NCBI RefSeq assembly: GCF_028657195.3
Contig: NZ_JANCPR020000022.1
Coordinates: 1 to 64,000, forward strand
Direction: 5' to 3'
Source: Streptomyces iconiensis
GTDB taxonomy: Bacteria; Actinomycetota; Actinomycetes; Streptomycetales; Streptomycetaceae
DNA length: 64,000 bases
Part shown: one piece after another, positions 51,088 to 61,641 of the stretch
Numbering within the stretch: the first letter of the stretch is position 1
Layout of the letters: the number at the start of each line of letters is the position of its first letter
The notes under the pieces: generated by a model
The model's database searches: none
Told to the model about the DNA's origin: nothing
What the model saw: the letters and a program-made list of their open reading frames with translations, nothing else
Program-made: the position numbers and the translations under genes

Positions 51088-52059
51088 ATGCTGAAGAACG
51101 TGGCAGCCGTGCTGCTTCACGAGGTGAACGCGTTCGAACTCGGCGTCCTCTGTGAGGTGTTCGGCGCCGACCGCAGCGACCAGGGGCTGCCCGTCCAGGA
51201 CTTCGCGCTCGTCGCGGCCGAACCCCAGCCGCTGCGGGTCAATCCGGGCGTGACCATGAACACCCCGTACGGCCTCGAACGTCTCGCGGAGGCCGACCTG
51301 ATCGCGGTGCCCGCTGGGCGCGACTACGCCACGCGCGACGGCTTTCCCGAACCGCTCCTCCAGGCGCTTCGGGACGCCGTCGACAGGGGAGCGCGCGTAC
51401 TCAGCGTCTGCACGGGGGCTTTCGTGCTGGGAGCCGCAGGGCTGCTGGACGGGCGCCGGTGCACGACACACTGGATGCACGTCGACAACCTCGCCCTTCG
51501 CCATCCCACGGCATGTATCGAGCCCGATGTGCTGTACGTCGACGCGGGCCCCGTCATCACCTCGGCCGGCACGGCAGCCGGGATCGACGCGTGCCTGCAT
51601 CTCCTGCGCGAGGCGGAGGGCAGCAAGGTCGCCAACGCCGTCGCACGGCGCATGGTCGTACCGCCGCACCGCGACGGCGGCCAGGCGCAGTACATCGAGC
51701 ACCCGTTGCCCGCCGTGCGCGGGGAAGACGCCATCGGCACGGCGCTGACGTGGATGCAGGAGCACCTCGACGAGGAGATGACCGTCGAACTCCTCGCCGC
51801 GCACGTGCACTTGGCGCCCCGTACGTTCGCGCGCCGCTTCCATCAGGAGACCGGTACGACGCCGTACCAGTGGATGCTCGGCCAGCGGCTGCTGCTCGCG
51901 CAGCATCTGCTGGAGGACACGGCGCTGACCGTCGACGCGGTGGCGGCGCGCGCCGGATTCGGCAACGCGGCAGCGCTGCGGCACCACTTCCTGCGGCGGC
52001 TCGATACGACTCCGCAGGCGTACCGCCGCACGTTCCGGGGCTCCGGTACGGCCCCGTAG
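51088..52059 (+). CDS. GlxA-family regulator (DJ-1 domain plus AraC helix-turn-helix)
   Basis: The 323-residue protein has an N-terminal DJ-1/PfpI domain (VAAVLLHEVNAFELGVLCEVFG; VLSVCTGAFVLGAAGLLDGRRCTTHW) and two AraC HTH motifs at the C-terminus (MTVELLAAHVHLAPRTFARRFHQETGTTPYQWM; AVAARAGFGNAAALRHHF). Such proteins sense an unknown ligand through the DJ-1 fold. A 5-base inverted repeat (CTGCC...GGCAG) overlaps the start region. The only marks are structural; the target genes are unknown. Confidence 0.9.
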   Translation: MLKNVAAVLLHEVNAFELGVLCEVFGADRSDQGLPVQDFALVAAEPQPLRVNPGVTMNTPYGLERLAEADLIAVPAGRDYATRDGFPEPLLQALRDAVDRGARVLSVCTGAFVLGAAGLLDGRRCTTHWMHVDNLALRHPTACIEPDVLYVDAGPVITSAGTAAGIDACLHLLREAEGSKVANAVARRMVVPPHRDGGQAQYIEHPLPAVRGEDAIGTALTWMQEHLDEEMTVELLAAHVHLAPRTFARRFHQETGTTPYQWMLGQRLLLAQHLLEDTALTVDAVAARAGFGNAAALRHHFLRRLDTTPQAYRRTFRGSGTAP

Positions 52060-52068
52060 GCTCACCGC

Positions 52069-52827
52069 GTGTCGCTGCCATGGGTACTGCTTACGGGCGC
52101 CGCCGCGTACGGAGCCGCGGCGGGTGCGCTGTTGCCGCGTGCCGTGTACCGCCTCGCCGTCGAACCCGACGAGCCCTGGCGGCGTACGTGCCCCGAAGGG
52201 CACCCGCTGCGCCGGGGGTTACGCGGCAGCCTCGGGCCCGCACGGTGTCCCGAGTGCGCCGTACACCAGGGCCGTACGGGGGCGTACGGGAGCGGCGGGA
52301 GTGCTCTTGTCCTTGTGGGCGCACTTGTGTGCGCCGCACTGGCCGCCGCCGTCGGCCTCCGTCCCGAACTGGCCGTATGGCTGCTGGCGGCCCCGTGCGC
52401 GCTGCTGCTCGCCGCCGTCGACCTCCGCGTGCGGCGGCTGCCCGACCTCCTCACCCTCCCCCTCGCAGGCGGAACGGCCGCACTGCTCGGGCTCGCGGCG
52501 CTGCTGCCTGCCGCCGGGGGCAGTTGGCGGGGCGCGCTCCTGGGGGGCGTGGTGCTGGCGGGGTCCTTCTATGTGCTCCACCTCGTCCACCCGCGCGGCA
52601 TGGGCTTCGGGGACGTCAAGCTCGCGCTCACGCTCGGGGTAGCCCTTGGGTGGTACGGCTGGGGGGTGCTCTTCGCCGGAGCCTTCCTCGGCTTTCTGCT
52701 GTTGGCCCTGTATGGCGTCGCGCTGATGCTGGCCGGGCGTGCCGCGCGCGGCACGGATCTGGCCTTCGGCCCGTTCATGGTGCTCGGGGCTCTGGGGGGC
52801 GCCGTACTGGGTGGTCTCGCCGTCTGA
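52069..52827 (+). CDS. prepilin peptidase (A24, TadV-like)
   Basis: The 252-residue integral membrane aspartic protease has eight helices. AAVDLRVRRLPDLLTLP and GMGFGDVKLALTLG hold the two catalytic aspartates (GxGD motif). The zinc-type Cys pair CPEGH...CPEC (~40-62) marks the longer A24 form. It removes the leader of type IV prepilins such as Flp and TadE at the Gly before +1. No pilin gene is adjacent; its substrates lie 8-24 kb away in the window. GTG 52069 start. A terminator hairpin follows. Confidence 0.92.
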   Translation: MSLPWVLLTGAAAYGAAAGALLPRAVYRLAVEPDEPWRRTCPEGHPLRRGLRGSLGPARCPECAVHQGRTGAYGSGGSALVLVGALVCAALAAAVGLRPELAVWLLAAPCALLLAAVDLRVRRLPDLLTLPLAGGTAALLGLAALLPAAGGSWRGALLGGVVLAGSFYVLHLVHPRGMGFGDVKLALTLGVALGWYGWGVLFAGAFLGFLLLALYGVALMLAGRAARGTDLAFGPFMVLGALGGAVLGGLAV

Positions 52828-52900
52828 ACGGCGCCGATCCGCTTGCACGACACGGTCGTTCGTGTGCGGATCATCGTGTGTGAGGGGCTAAGGTGGAAAC

Positions 52901-52947
52901 CCCCCCTCGGGCCGGTCCGTATCCCCCCACGGACCGGCCCGCTTTTA
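52901..52947 (+). ncRNA. 6C-type small RNA with terminator
   Basis: The sequence has two runs of six or more C (52899-52906 and 52923-52928), the second in the loop of a perfect 13-bp terminator stem (CGGGCCGGTCCGT 52908-52920, ACGGACCGGCCCG 52929-52941) followed by CTTTTA. TAAGGT at 52889-52894 is a good -10 box 7 bases before the first C run. This fits the actinobacterial 6C small RNA. The same hairpin may also end the prepilin peptidase transcript. Confidence 0.6.
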
Positions 52948-53011
52948 CGTTCTGAGGGGCTCGCGCTCCTCCGGGGCCCGGCTCCACGGGCCCCTTCTCG
53001 TTCCCTTCCCG

Positions 53012-54097
<1,086 letters not shown>

Positions 54098-54202
54098 ATG
54101 CCTTTTCCTATCACCACCCCTGACCGGCCCGGCTTCGTACGTCAGCCCGAACGGCAGTAAGGTTCTGGAATTCCGACTCGGCACGGAGGGGCTGGCATTC
54201 CC

Positions 54203-54964
<762 letters not shown>

Positions 54965-55009
54965 TCTCCCGGCGGAGAGCGAACGCACGGAGAGCGAGAA
55001 GCAAGCTTT

Positions 55010-55046
55010 GGCCCGGTATGCCCGCTGAGTGCGGGCATACCGGGCC
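55010..55046. terminator. terminator hairpin
   Basis: GGCCCGGTATGCCCGC, loop TGAGT, GCGGGCATACCGGGCC: a perfect 16-bp stem after the cis-prenyltransferase gene. Confidence 0.85.
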
Positions 55047-55294
55047 GTTGCATGCTCCACCACTCCCGGGGGAATATCCCCTCAAGACCGCACCCCTTCT
55101 ATGGGTGGCGGTCACCGGGAGGCCCGATTGCACACCACGGACGCCCGCCGGGACCGCGTGCAGCACCTCGCGCGCGTGGTCCGGACGGAGGACGCGGAGG
55201 GCCGGTACCCGGCCCGTGCCATACGGGTCAGGTCCGGTCTCTTCCCCCGCGACGCCGTCGCTCCCCGACCTCATCCGAGGGGGTACGTCCAACC

Positions 55295-56620
55295 GTGGTG
55301 ATCAGCAAGAAGCGCAGCGAGTCCGACCGGCGCACGTATGTCATCGACACCAGCGTGCTGCTCGCGGACCCGGCGGCCATGGACCGTTTTGAAGAGCACG
55401 AGGTTGTGCTCCCCGTGGTCGTCGTCACCGAGCTGGAGGCCAAACGCCAGCATCCGGAGCTAGGTTATTTCGCCCGGCAGGCTCTCCGCCGCCTCGACGA
55501 GTACCGCATCAGGTACGGAAGGCTCGACGCGCCCATCCCACTCAGCGACCAGGGCGGCACGCTCAGGGTCGAGCTGAACCATTCGGACACCACGGTGTTG
55601 CCGGCCGGCTTCAGACTGGGGGACAACGACTCACGGATCCTGGCCGTCGCCAGGAACCTCCAGGCCGAGGGGTTCGACGTCACCGTCGTCTCCAAGGACC
55701 TGCCCCTGCGCATCAAGGCGTCCTCGGTCGGCCTGCTGGCCGAGGAGTACCGCGCCGAGCTGGCCATCACCGACTCCGGCTGGACCGGCATGGCCGAACT
55801 CACCCTCCCCGGCGAGGACATCGACGAGCTGTTCGCCGCCGAGAGCGTGCCCGTACCCCTGGACGCGCCCGAACTGCCCGTGCACACGGGCCTGGTGCTC
55901 CAGTCGGAGAAGGGCAAGGCGCTGGGCAGGGTCACGGCCGACGGGCGCATCAAGCTGGTGCGCGGCGACCGCGAGGCGTTCGGCATCAAGGGCAGGAGCG
56001 CCGAACAGCGCATCGCACTCGATCTGCTGCTCGACCCCGAGGTCGGCATCCTGTCGATGGGCGGGCGCGCGGGCACGGGCAAGAGCGCGCTCGCACTCTG
56101 CGCGGGCCTGGAGGCCGTCCTGGAGCGCGGGCAGCACAGCAAGGTGATGGTCTTCAGGCCGCTGTACGCGGTGGGCGGACAGGACCTGGGGTACCTGCCG
56201 GGCACCGAGGCCGAGAAGATGAACCCGTGGGCGCAGGCGGTGTTCGACACCCTGTCGGCCGTCACGAGCCGTGAGGTCATCGACGAGGTCGTCGGGCGCG
56301 GAATGCTGGAGGTGCTGCCGCTCACCCACATCAGGGGCCGTTCGCTGCACGATGCCTTCGTCATCGTCGACGAGGCGCAGTCGCTGGAGCGGAACGTACT
56401 GCTGACCGTGCTCTCGCGGATCGGTACCGGGTCACGGGTGGTGCTCACGCACGACGTGGCGCAGCGCGACAACCTGAGGGTGGGGCGCTACGACGGAGTG
56501 GTGGCCGTGGTCGAGCGGCTGAAGGGGCATCCCCTCTTCTCCCACATCACCCTGACCCGCTCGGAGCGTTCGCCCATTGCCGCGCTGGTCACCGAAATGC
56601 TCGAAGAGGGCCGCGTATGA
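55295..56620 (+). CDS. PhoH-family protein (PIN-PhoH, PhoH2)
   Basis: The 441-residue protein is a PIN ribonuclease domain (YVIDTSVLLADPAAMDRFEEHEVVLPVVVVTELEAKR; GDNDSRILAVARNLQAEG) fused to a PhoH P-loop domain (LSMGGRAGTGKSALALCAGLEA; HIRGRSLHDAFVIVDEAQSLERN; HDVAQRDN). PhoH2 proteins unwind and cut RNA. GTG 55295 is chosen, with GAGGGGG upstream. Upstream 55047-55294 has no confident gene. Confidence 0.93.
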   Translation: MVISKKRSESDRRTYVIDTSVLLADPAAMDRFEEHEVVLPVVVVTELEAKRQHPELGYFARQALRRLDEYRIRYGRLDAPIPLSDQGGTLRVELNHSDTTVLPAGFRLGDNDSRILAVARNLQAEGFDVTVVSKDLPLRIKASSVGLLAEEYRAELAITDSGWTGMAELTLPGEDIDELFAAESVPVPLDAPELPVHTGLVLQSEKGKALGRVTADGRIKLVRGDREAFGIKGRSAEQRIALDLLLDPEVGILSMGGRAGTGKSALALCAGLEAVLERGQHSKVMVFRPLYAVGGQDLGYLPGTEAEKMNPWAQAVFDTLSAVTSREVIDEVVGRGMLEVLPLTHIRGRSLHDAFVIVDEAQSLERNVLLTVLSRIGTGSRVVLTHDVAQRDNLRVGRYDGVVAVVERLKGHPLFSHITLTRSERSPIAALVTEMLEEGRV

Positions 56621-56690
56621 CGCGAAGAGCGCCCCATACGATAGGCGAAAGAGCGTCAACCAGGGGCGCATAGCGGGAATTGAGCAGACC

Positions 56691-56752
56691 GGTGTAGCCG
56701 GGTCTCTCGTGGGAGGGCGGAGCAGCCTAACCGCAGGAGGTCCGGCTACGCC
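56691..56752 (+). ncRNA. structured element in a long leader
   Basis: GGTGTAGCCGG (56691-56701) pairs with CCGGCTACGCC (56742-56752; one G-T), with a smaller stem inside. A promoter-like CATACGATAGG lies at 56635-56645, so the SLT gene may have a ~430-base leader up to 57079. It has no ydaO blocks. The rest (56753-57079) holds no gene with good coding bias; its class is unknown. Confidence 0.45.
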
Positions 56753-57079
56753 CGTGTTTCCGCGAAACCTCAGCCCCAAACGCCCTGTGAGCTTTCCCAC
56801 TCAACATGGAATTGCTTCTGTGCGTCCGCGTCCGGCAGGGTGTGGTTTCTGTCAGGCCCCGCATACGGCACCGCCGCACCCCCAAGGGCGCGGCACCGCA
56901 AGGCAGTACAGAACTGAACAGCAGCAACGCCGTATGCCGCCCGAAGTACCACGCGGGCTCCCCACCCGGGGTGCCCAACCGGGCCAGTACCTCTCGTGGC
57001 CATGTACGAGGGAGGTCAGCGCCAGGGGCACGATTGCGCCCGCGAGGTCACCCCAGCGGGCATGTTGGAAGGAAACCGT

Positions 57080-57805
57080 GTGACTGCTCGGATTTCGGTC
57101 CGGGGATTCGCCGTGGCGTCCGCCACCGCGGTCACCACCGTCGGCGCCGTCGTCGGGGTTGCCGCAGGCAGCGACCAGGGCCAGACGTCGAACGATGTCG
57201 AGGCCACAGCCGCTGAGGCGACGCTCCTAGAGGACATACCGGCGGGCCAACAGGCCCAGGTGCAGACGGCGTCCCTGACGCAGCAGGCGGACACAGCGTC
57301 CTCGGCTGCTGATGCCGAGGCGAAGAAGTCCGCCGAGGAAGCCGCCCGCAAGCAGGCCGCCAAGGACGCAGCGGACAAGAAGGCCCAGGCAGAGAAGGAA
57401 GCCGCGGCCAAGAAGGCGGCGAAGAAGGCCAAGGAGCGGGAGAAGATCAAGACGGCGTCCAGCCGTTCTGAGTCCCGGTCCGACCCCGGTGACTTCGCCC
57501 AGAAGTCCTCGTACTCCACGTCCGAAGTCCAGGCGATGGCCAAGCAGATCGTCGGCGGCGGGCAGTACCAGTGCTTCTCGGAGATCGTCGAGCGCGAGTC
57601 CGGCTGGAACTACCAGGCGACCAACGCTTCTTCCGGTGCCTACGGTCTTGTCCAGGCGCTGCCCGGTACGAAGATGGCCTCGGCCGGCGCCGACTGGAAG
57701 ACCAACCCCGCCACTCAGATCAAGTGGGGCCTGAACTACATGAACGACCGCTACGACAGCCCCTGTGGCGCGTGGCAGTTCTGGCAGGCGAACCACTGGT
57801 ACTGA
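57080..57805 (+). CDS. secreted lytic transglycosylase (SLT-type)
   Basis: The 241-residue protein has a short signal region (VRGFAVASATAVTTVGAVVGVAAG), a Lys/Ala/Glu coiled-coil stretch (~75-135), and a C-terminal SLT-like domain: CFSEIVERESGWNYQATNASSGAYGLVQALPG with a catalytic Glu, ending QFWQANHWY. It cleaves glycan strands of peptidoglycan. GTG 57080 is chosen because GGAAGG lies 6 bases upstream; ATG 57062 is an alternative. The long leader suggests post-transcriptional control. Confidence 0.9.
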   Translation: MTARISVRGFAVASATAVTTVGAVVGVAAGSDQGQTSNDVEATAAEATLLEDIPAGQQAQVQTASLTQQADTASSAADAEAKKSAEEAARKQAAKDAADKKAQAEKEAAAKKAAKKAKEREKIKTASSRSESRSDPGDFAQKSSYSTSEVQAMAKQIVGGGQYQCFSEIVERESGWNYQATNASSGAYGLVQALPGTKMASAGADWKTNPATQIKWGLNYMNDRYDSPCGAWQFWQANHWY

Positions 57806-58036
57806 GCCATACCCCATAGCTTTGCGAGCCGTCACGGCTCAGTGCGATGCCCCTCGCGGTCCGGCCCGTCCGGTTCAGCGGGGGGCATTCGTGCGTCACG
57901 GTCCCCCGACGCCTCACCTGGCCGCCTCACCGTGACGGGCGCCCCCCGTCGCGTCCGGTGAAGAAGCAACCATGAGCGCGGGTAACGTCGTCCCTCACAC
58001 GGCGAAGCCAATGGCCAGGGGGGCGGAGGAAGCGGA

Positions 58037-59470
58037 ATGACGAGCAGAATGGACAGGCTCAGGTCGGCCGTGGGTCGCTGGGCCGCGAAGGCGGCCGAGC
58101 GGCGCGCTGAGGAGGGCGAGCCAGGGGCACCCGACGGGCCCGCGGGGCCGGATGTCGATCCGCAGGTGTCCAACGAGGCGGCGGGGCGTGCCCAGGCCGA
58201 CGCCGAGGCGGACGTCGGGGCACGTAAGTCGGCCCGTGCGCGCGACTATGTGCCCCCGCCGCCGAAGTACGCCCCCGCCATAGCGGCCAAGCCCGAGCCC
58301 GCGGCAGCCGTGCCGTGGGGGATGCGGGTCGCCGCCGAGGCCGGGTGGCGGCTGCTGGTGCTCGCCGGTGTCATCTGGGTGCTGATGAAGGTCGTCAGCA
58401 CCATAAGCCTGCTGATCATCGCGTTCTCCGCCGGACTGCTGATCACCGCGCTGCTCCAGCCGACCGTCGCGCGGCTGCGGCGCGTCGGGCTGGCACGCGG
58501 ACTCGCCACCGCGATCACGTTCATCGGCGGCTTCATCGTGATGGGCCTGGTCGGCTGGTTCGTGGTGTGGCAGGTCATGGAGAACCTCGACACCCTCACC
58601 GACAAGGTGCAGGACGGTATCCAGGAGCTGAAGAGCTGGGCGCTGAACGGTCCGTTCCATGTCTCCGAGGACCAGATCAACGACATCGCCAAGAACCTCA
58701 GCGACTGGCTCGGTGACAACAGCAAGGAAGTCACCACCGCCGGTATCGAGGGCGTCACCGTCGTCGTCGAGTTCCTCTCCGGCGCGCTGCTGACGATGTT
58801 CGTGACCCTCTTCCTGCTCTACGACGGCCGCCGTATCTGGAACTGGGCGCTCAAGTTCGTCCCCTACACGGCGCGTGACGGCGTCGCGGGTGCGGGGCCG
58901 CGCGCCTGGGCCACGCTCACCGGCTATGTGCGGGGCACGGTGATAGTGGCCCTCATCGACGCCGTCTTCATCGGGATCGGCCTCTACTTCCTCGAAGTGC
59001 CGATGGCCGTGCCACTGGCCGTCTTCATCTTCCTGTTCGCGTTCATCCCCATCGTGGGCGCGGTGATCTCCGGAGCGCTGGCCGTCGTCGTCGCGCTCGT
59101 CACCAACGGCCCGTTCACCGCGCTGCTCGCGCTGGCCGTCGTCCTGGTCGTCCAGCAGATCGAGAGCCACATCCTCCAGCCGTTCATCCTGGGCCGCCTC
59201 GTGCGGGTGCACCCGCTGGCCGTGGTGCTGTCCGTGACGGGCGGCGGTCTGATCGCCGGCATCCCCGGCGCCGTCGTCTCCGTCCCGCTGGTCGCCGTCC
59301 TCAACACCGTGGTCGGCTATCTGAAGGGGTACGCGCAGGAACAGGCCATGCGCCAACTGCGGGAGGCCGAGGCGCAGAGAGAGGACGACGGGACGGAAGG
59401 ACCGGGGGAGCAGGACGCGGGCACGCCCCCGGCTGAGGGGAACGGGCCGGAGGACGCGGCCCGTAAGTGA
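58037..59470 (+). CDS. AI-2E family transporter
   Basis: The 477-residue protein has a charged cytoplasmic N-terminus (~85 residues), then 7-8 helices typical of PF01594 (VISLLIIAFSAGLLITALLQPTVARLRR-like start; PLAVFIFLFAFIPIVGAVISGALAVVVALVTNG; HPLAVVLSVTGGGLIAGIPGAVVSVPLVAVLNTV). Family members export signals or act as Na+/H+ antiporters; substrate unknown here. It has a terminator after it, at 59563. Confidence 0.9.
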   Translation: MTSRMDRLRSAVGRWAAKAAERRAEEGEPGAPDGPAGPDVDPQVSNEAAGRAQADAEADVGARKSARARDYVPPPPKYAPAIAAKPEPAAAVPWGMRVAAEAGWRLLVLAGVIWVLMKVVSTISLLIIAFSAGLLITALLQPTVARLRRVGLARGLATAITFIGGFIVMGLVGWFVVWQVMENLDTLTDKVQDGIQELKSWALNGPFHVSEDQINDIAKNLSDWLGDNSKEVTTAGIEGVTVVVEFLSGALLTMFVTLFLLYDGRRIWNWALKFVPYTARDGVAGAGPRAWATLTGYVRGTVIVALIDAVFIGIGLYFLEVPMAVPLAVFIFLFAFIPIVGAVISGALAVVVALVTNGPFTALLALAVVLVVQQIESHILQPFILGRLVRVHPLAVVLSVTGGGLIAGIPGAVVSVPLVAVLNTVVGYLKGYAQEQAMRQLREAEAQREDDGTEGPGEQDAGTPPAEGNGPEDAARK

Positions 59471-59562
59471 TCCCGCCGGAGGACGCGGCTCCTGCGCGCT
59501 GAGCACGCGGCTCGTAACGGGGGACAGCGAGAACGGGGCCGGGAGCGCGTACCGGCCCGCTG

Positions 59563-59597
59563 GGAGGCACCGTGCGCGGGAGGCGCACGGTGCCTCC
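59563..59597. terminator. bidirectional terminator
   Basis: GGAGGCACCGTGCGC (59563-59577), loop GGGAG, GCGCACGGTGCCTCC (59583-59597): a perfect 15-bp stem between convergent genes. Confidence 0.85.
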
Positions 59598-59602
59598 GTA
59601 CG

Positions 59603-61411
59603 TCAGTACGGCGCTTCTCTGCTGTCCATGTGGCGCTGGAGGCGGGCCGTGTCCGCCTCGGTCCAGCCCTCGGCGGGGGCGACGGCCGCCCACCCGGTCA
59701 CGGAGCCGTTGCCGTAGCGGTGGCCGTGGGGGGCTCCGACGGCGTAGGAGACGGCCATGTCCACGCTGGTCTGCCAGAAGGTGACCAGCGGGAACCAGTT
59801 GACCGAGTCGGTCACGTCGGGGCCCACGGGAGGGCGCAGCCACTCGGGCCGGGTGAAGGCGAGGTCGGGCGACCACCACACGATCGCGTCCGAGGCGTTC
59901 TGGAGATAGGCGACGCGGGGCCGCTTCCACTCCGAGAGCGGCCCGGCGCGCACGAAGTCCTTTTCCGGCCACTGCGCGAAGCGGAAGTTGCGCCCTTCTC
60001 TGTACTCCGGGCGCCATACCGGACTGCCGGGGTCCCTGTGGTCGGTGAGGTCCTCGCGGATGGGCGAGAAGTTCGGCGATCCGGCCAGCAGCGCACCGTC
60101 GACCTTGGCCAGCATGTCGTCGGGACCGTCGAACGAGGCTTCGATGCCATAGGCGCCCAGGCTCTCGCCGAAGACGACGAGTTGAGGCCGCCGCTCCGGA
60201 GGCTGCTGGAGCCGGCGCTCGCGCACCGCCTCGACCAGGGCGCGGGTGGCGCGGCCGGCCTGCTCCTTGTCGACGAGGAACGAGACCCAGCTGGGCAGGT
60301 AGGAGTACTGCACGGCGACGATCGCGGTGTCACCGCCGTGCATGTACTCCAGCGGCTCGGCGTCGGTCGAGTTGACCCAGCCCCTGCCCGTGGTCCCCGC
60401 GATGGCCAGCACCTCGCGGTCGAAGGCGCCCGTGCGCTCCAGCTCGTCCACTGCGAGCCGTGCGCGTTCCCTGAACCCTTCGGCCGACTCCTGACCGACG
60501 TAGACCCGGATCGGCTGGATGGCGGGCTTGCCGGTGACGCGGGTGATCTGGCGGGCGCTGAGCGAGGACCCGGTGAAGTTGCGGCCCTCGTAGCCCAGGT
60601 CGTCCCAGGCGACCAGTGAGTCGGGGCTGCCGGAGACATAGCGCGAACCGGACTGCACGATGCCGTCCTTGGTGTCCTTGTCCGTGCTCTCCGCGAGGCG
60701 CGCGGCGATGTCGATGACGCCCCGGTCGAAGACCACGTCCCTGGCACCGAAGACGACGACCGTGGCGCTGATCGCCAGCCCCGCCGCGATGGCAACGGGC
60801 CGCGGCACATAGCGGCCCAGCAGCCGGATCAGCTTGCGGGTCGCCAGGCGTATCGCGCGGGCGACGGCCAGCAGGAACCAGCAGATGCCGATGGCCATCA
60901 GCGCGATCATCATCGAGTGCCAGGTCAGGGTCTCCGGCATCTCCTGAAGGGCCCTCAGCGTGCGCTGCGCGTCCGCGCTCCAGGACAGCGCGGCGATGGT
61001 GAGGACGACGCTCAGCACGTAGTACGCCAGCCAGGCACGGGCACGCGCACGCTGCCCGGGTCTCCAGCGCGCGTACCGCCACAGCCCGGGCGGGCGGCGT
61101 ACGGGCGGCAGCCGGCGCAGCCCCCGGTGCGCGAGCCGCACCAGCCAGTCGAGCAGGGCACCGACGGCGTAGCCCATGGCGGCGGTGATGCCGCCGATGA
61201 CGCCCTGGAGCGCCCACGGCCGCGGTACGAGCGAGGGGGTGAGCGAGAGCCAGAAGAAGAGGGTCGCGCCGCACATCGCGGTGAGCCCTGGCCAGCGGCG
61301 TACGACCCAGGAGGCGTCGGGCGGGTCCCAGTAGGGGTGCCGGGCGAGGGCGCGCAGCCGCTGCCACGTGCGGCGCGGGCGCGCCGGGCCGCCGTCCGCT
61401 GCCAGTCCCAT
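59603..61411 (-). CDS. membrane alpha/beta-hydrolase (PF10081-like)
   Basis: The 602-residue protein has about five N-terminal helices (LTAMCGATLFFWLSLTPSLVP; WLAYYVLSVVLTIAALSW; MIALMAIGICWFLLAVARAI), and a C-terminal alpha/beta hydrolase domain (LVVFGESLGAYGIEASFDGPDDML with the Ser nucleophile; AYLQNASDAIVWWSPDLAF holding Asp). It matches the actinobacterial Abhydrolase_9 family. Substrate unknown; a lipid or wall-linked ester is likely. Confidence 0.88.
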   Translation of the reverse strand: MGLAADGGPARPRRTWQRLRALARHPYWDPPDASWVVRRWPGLTAMCGATLFFWLSLTPSLVPRPWALQGVIGGITAAMGYAVGALLDWLVRLAHRGLRRLPPVRRPPGLWRYARWRPGQRARARAWLAYYVLSVVLTIAALSWSADAQRTLRALQEMPETLTWHSMMIALMAIGICWFLLAVARAIRLATRKLIRLLGRYVPRPVAIAAGLAISATVVVFGARDVVFDRGVIDIAARLAESTDKDTKDGIVQSGSRYVSGSPDSLVAWDDLGYEGRNFTGSSLSARQITRVTGKPAIQPIRVYVGQESAEGFRERARLAVDELERTGAFDREVLAIAGTTGRGWVNSTDAEPLEYMHGGDTAIVAVQYSYLPSWVSFLVDKEQAGRATRALVEAVRERRLQQPPERRPQLVVFGESLGAYGIEASFDGPDDMLAKVDGALLAGSPNFSPIREDLTDHRDPGSPVWRPEYREGRNFRFAQWPEKDFVRAGPLSEWKRPRVAYLQNASDAIVWWSPDLAFTRPEWLRPPVGPDVTDSVNWFPLVTFWQTSVDMAVSYAVGAPHGHRYGNGSVTGWAAVAPAEGWTEADTARLQRHMDSREAPY

Positions 61412-61641
61412 TACTCACTTTCCTACGTGCGCGTCCGAGAACCGCCGTTCGGTCTCGGCCGTCCAGTATCTGCCTTCCCGGATCGCTGACGCAGGTCGGG
61501 GTGGGGAGGTTGCCCGGCGCTGTACGTGCTCCAGAAATGGACCCTGTCCAATGCTTGCCGACAGAGCGTCGGAGCGTTTTCCTGGGGGGACGCGGTTCCG
61601 GATCCCGTACTCACCCTCGTCAGTTCGCGGGAGGACGCTCC

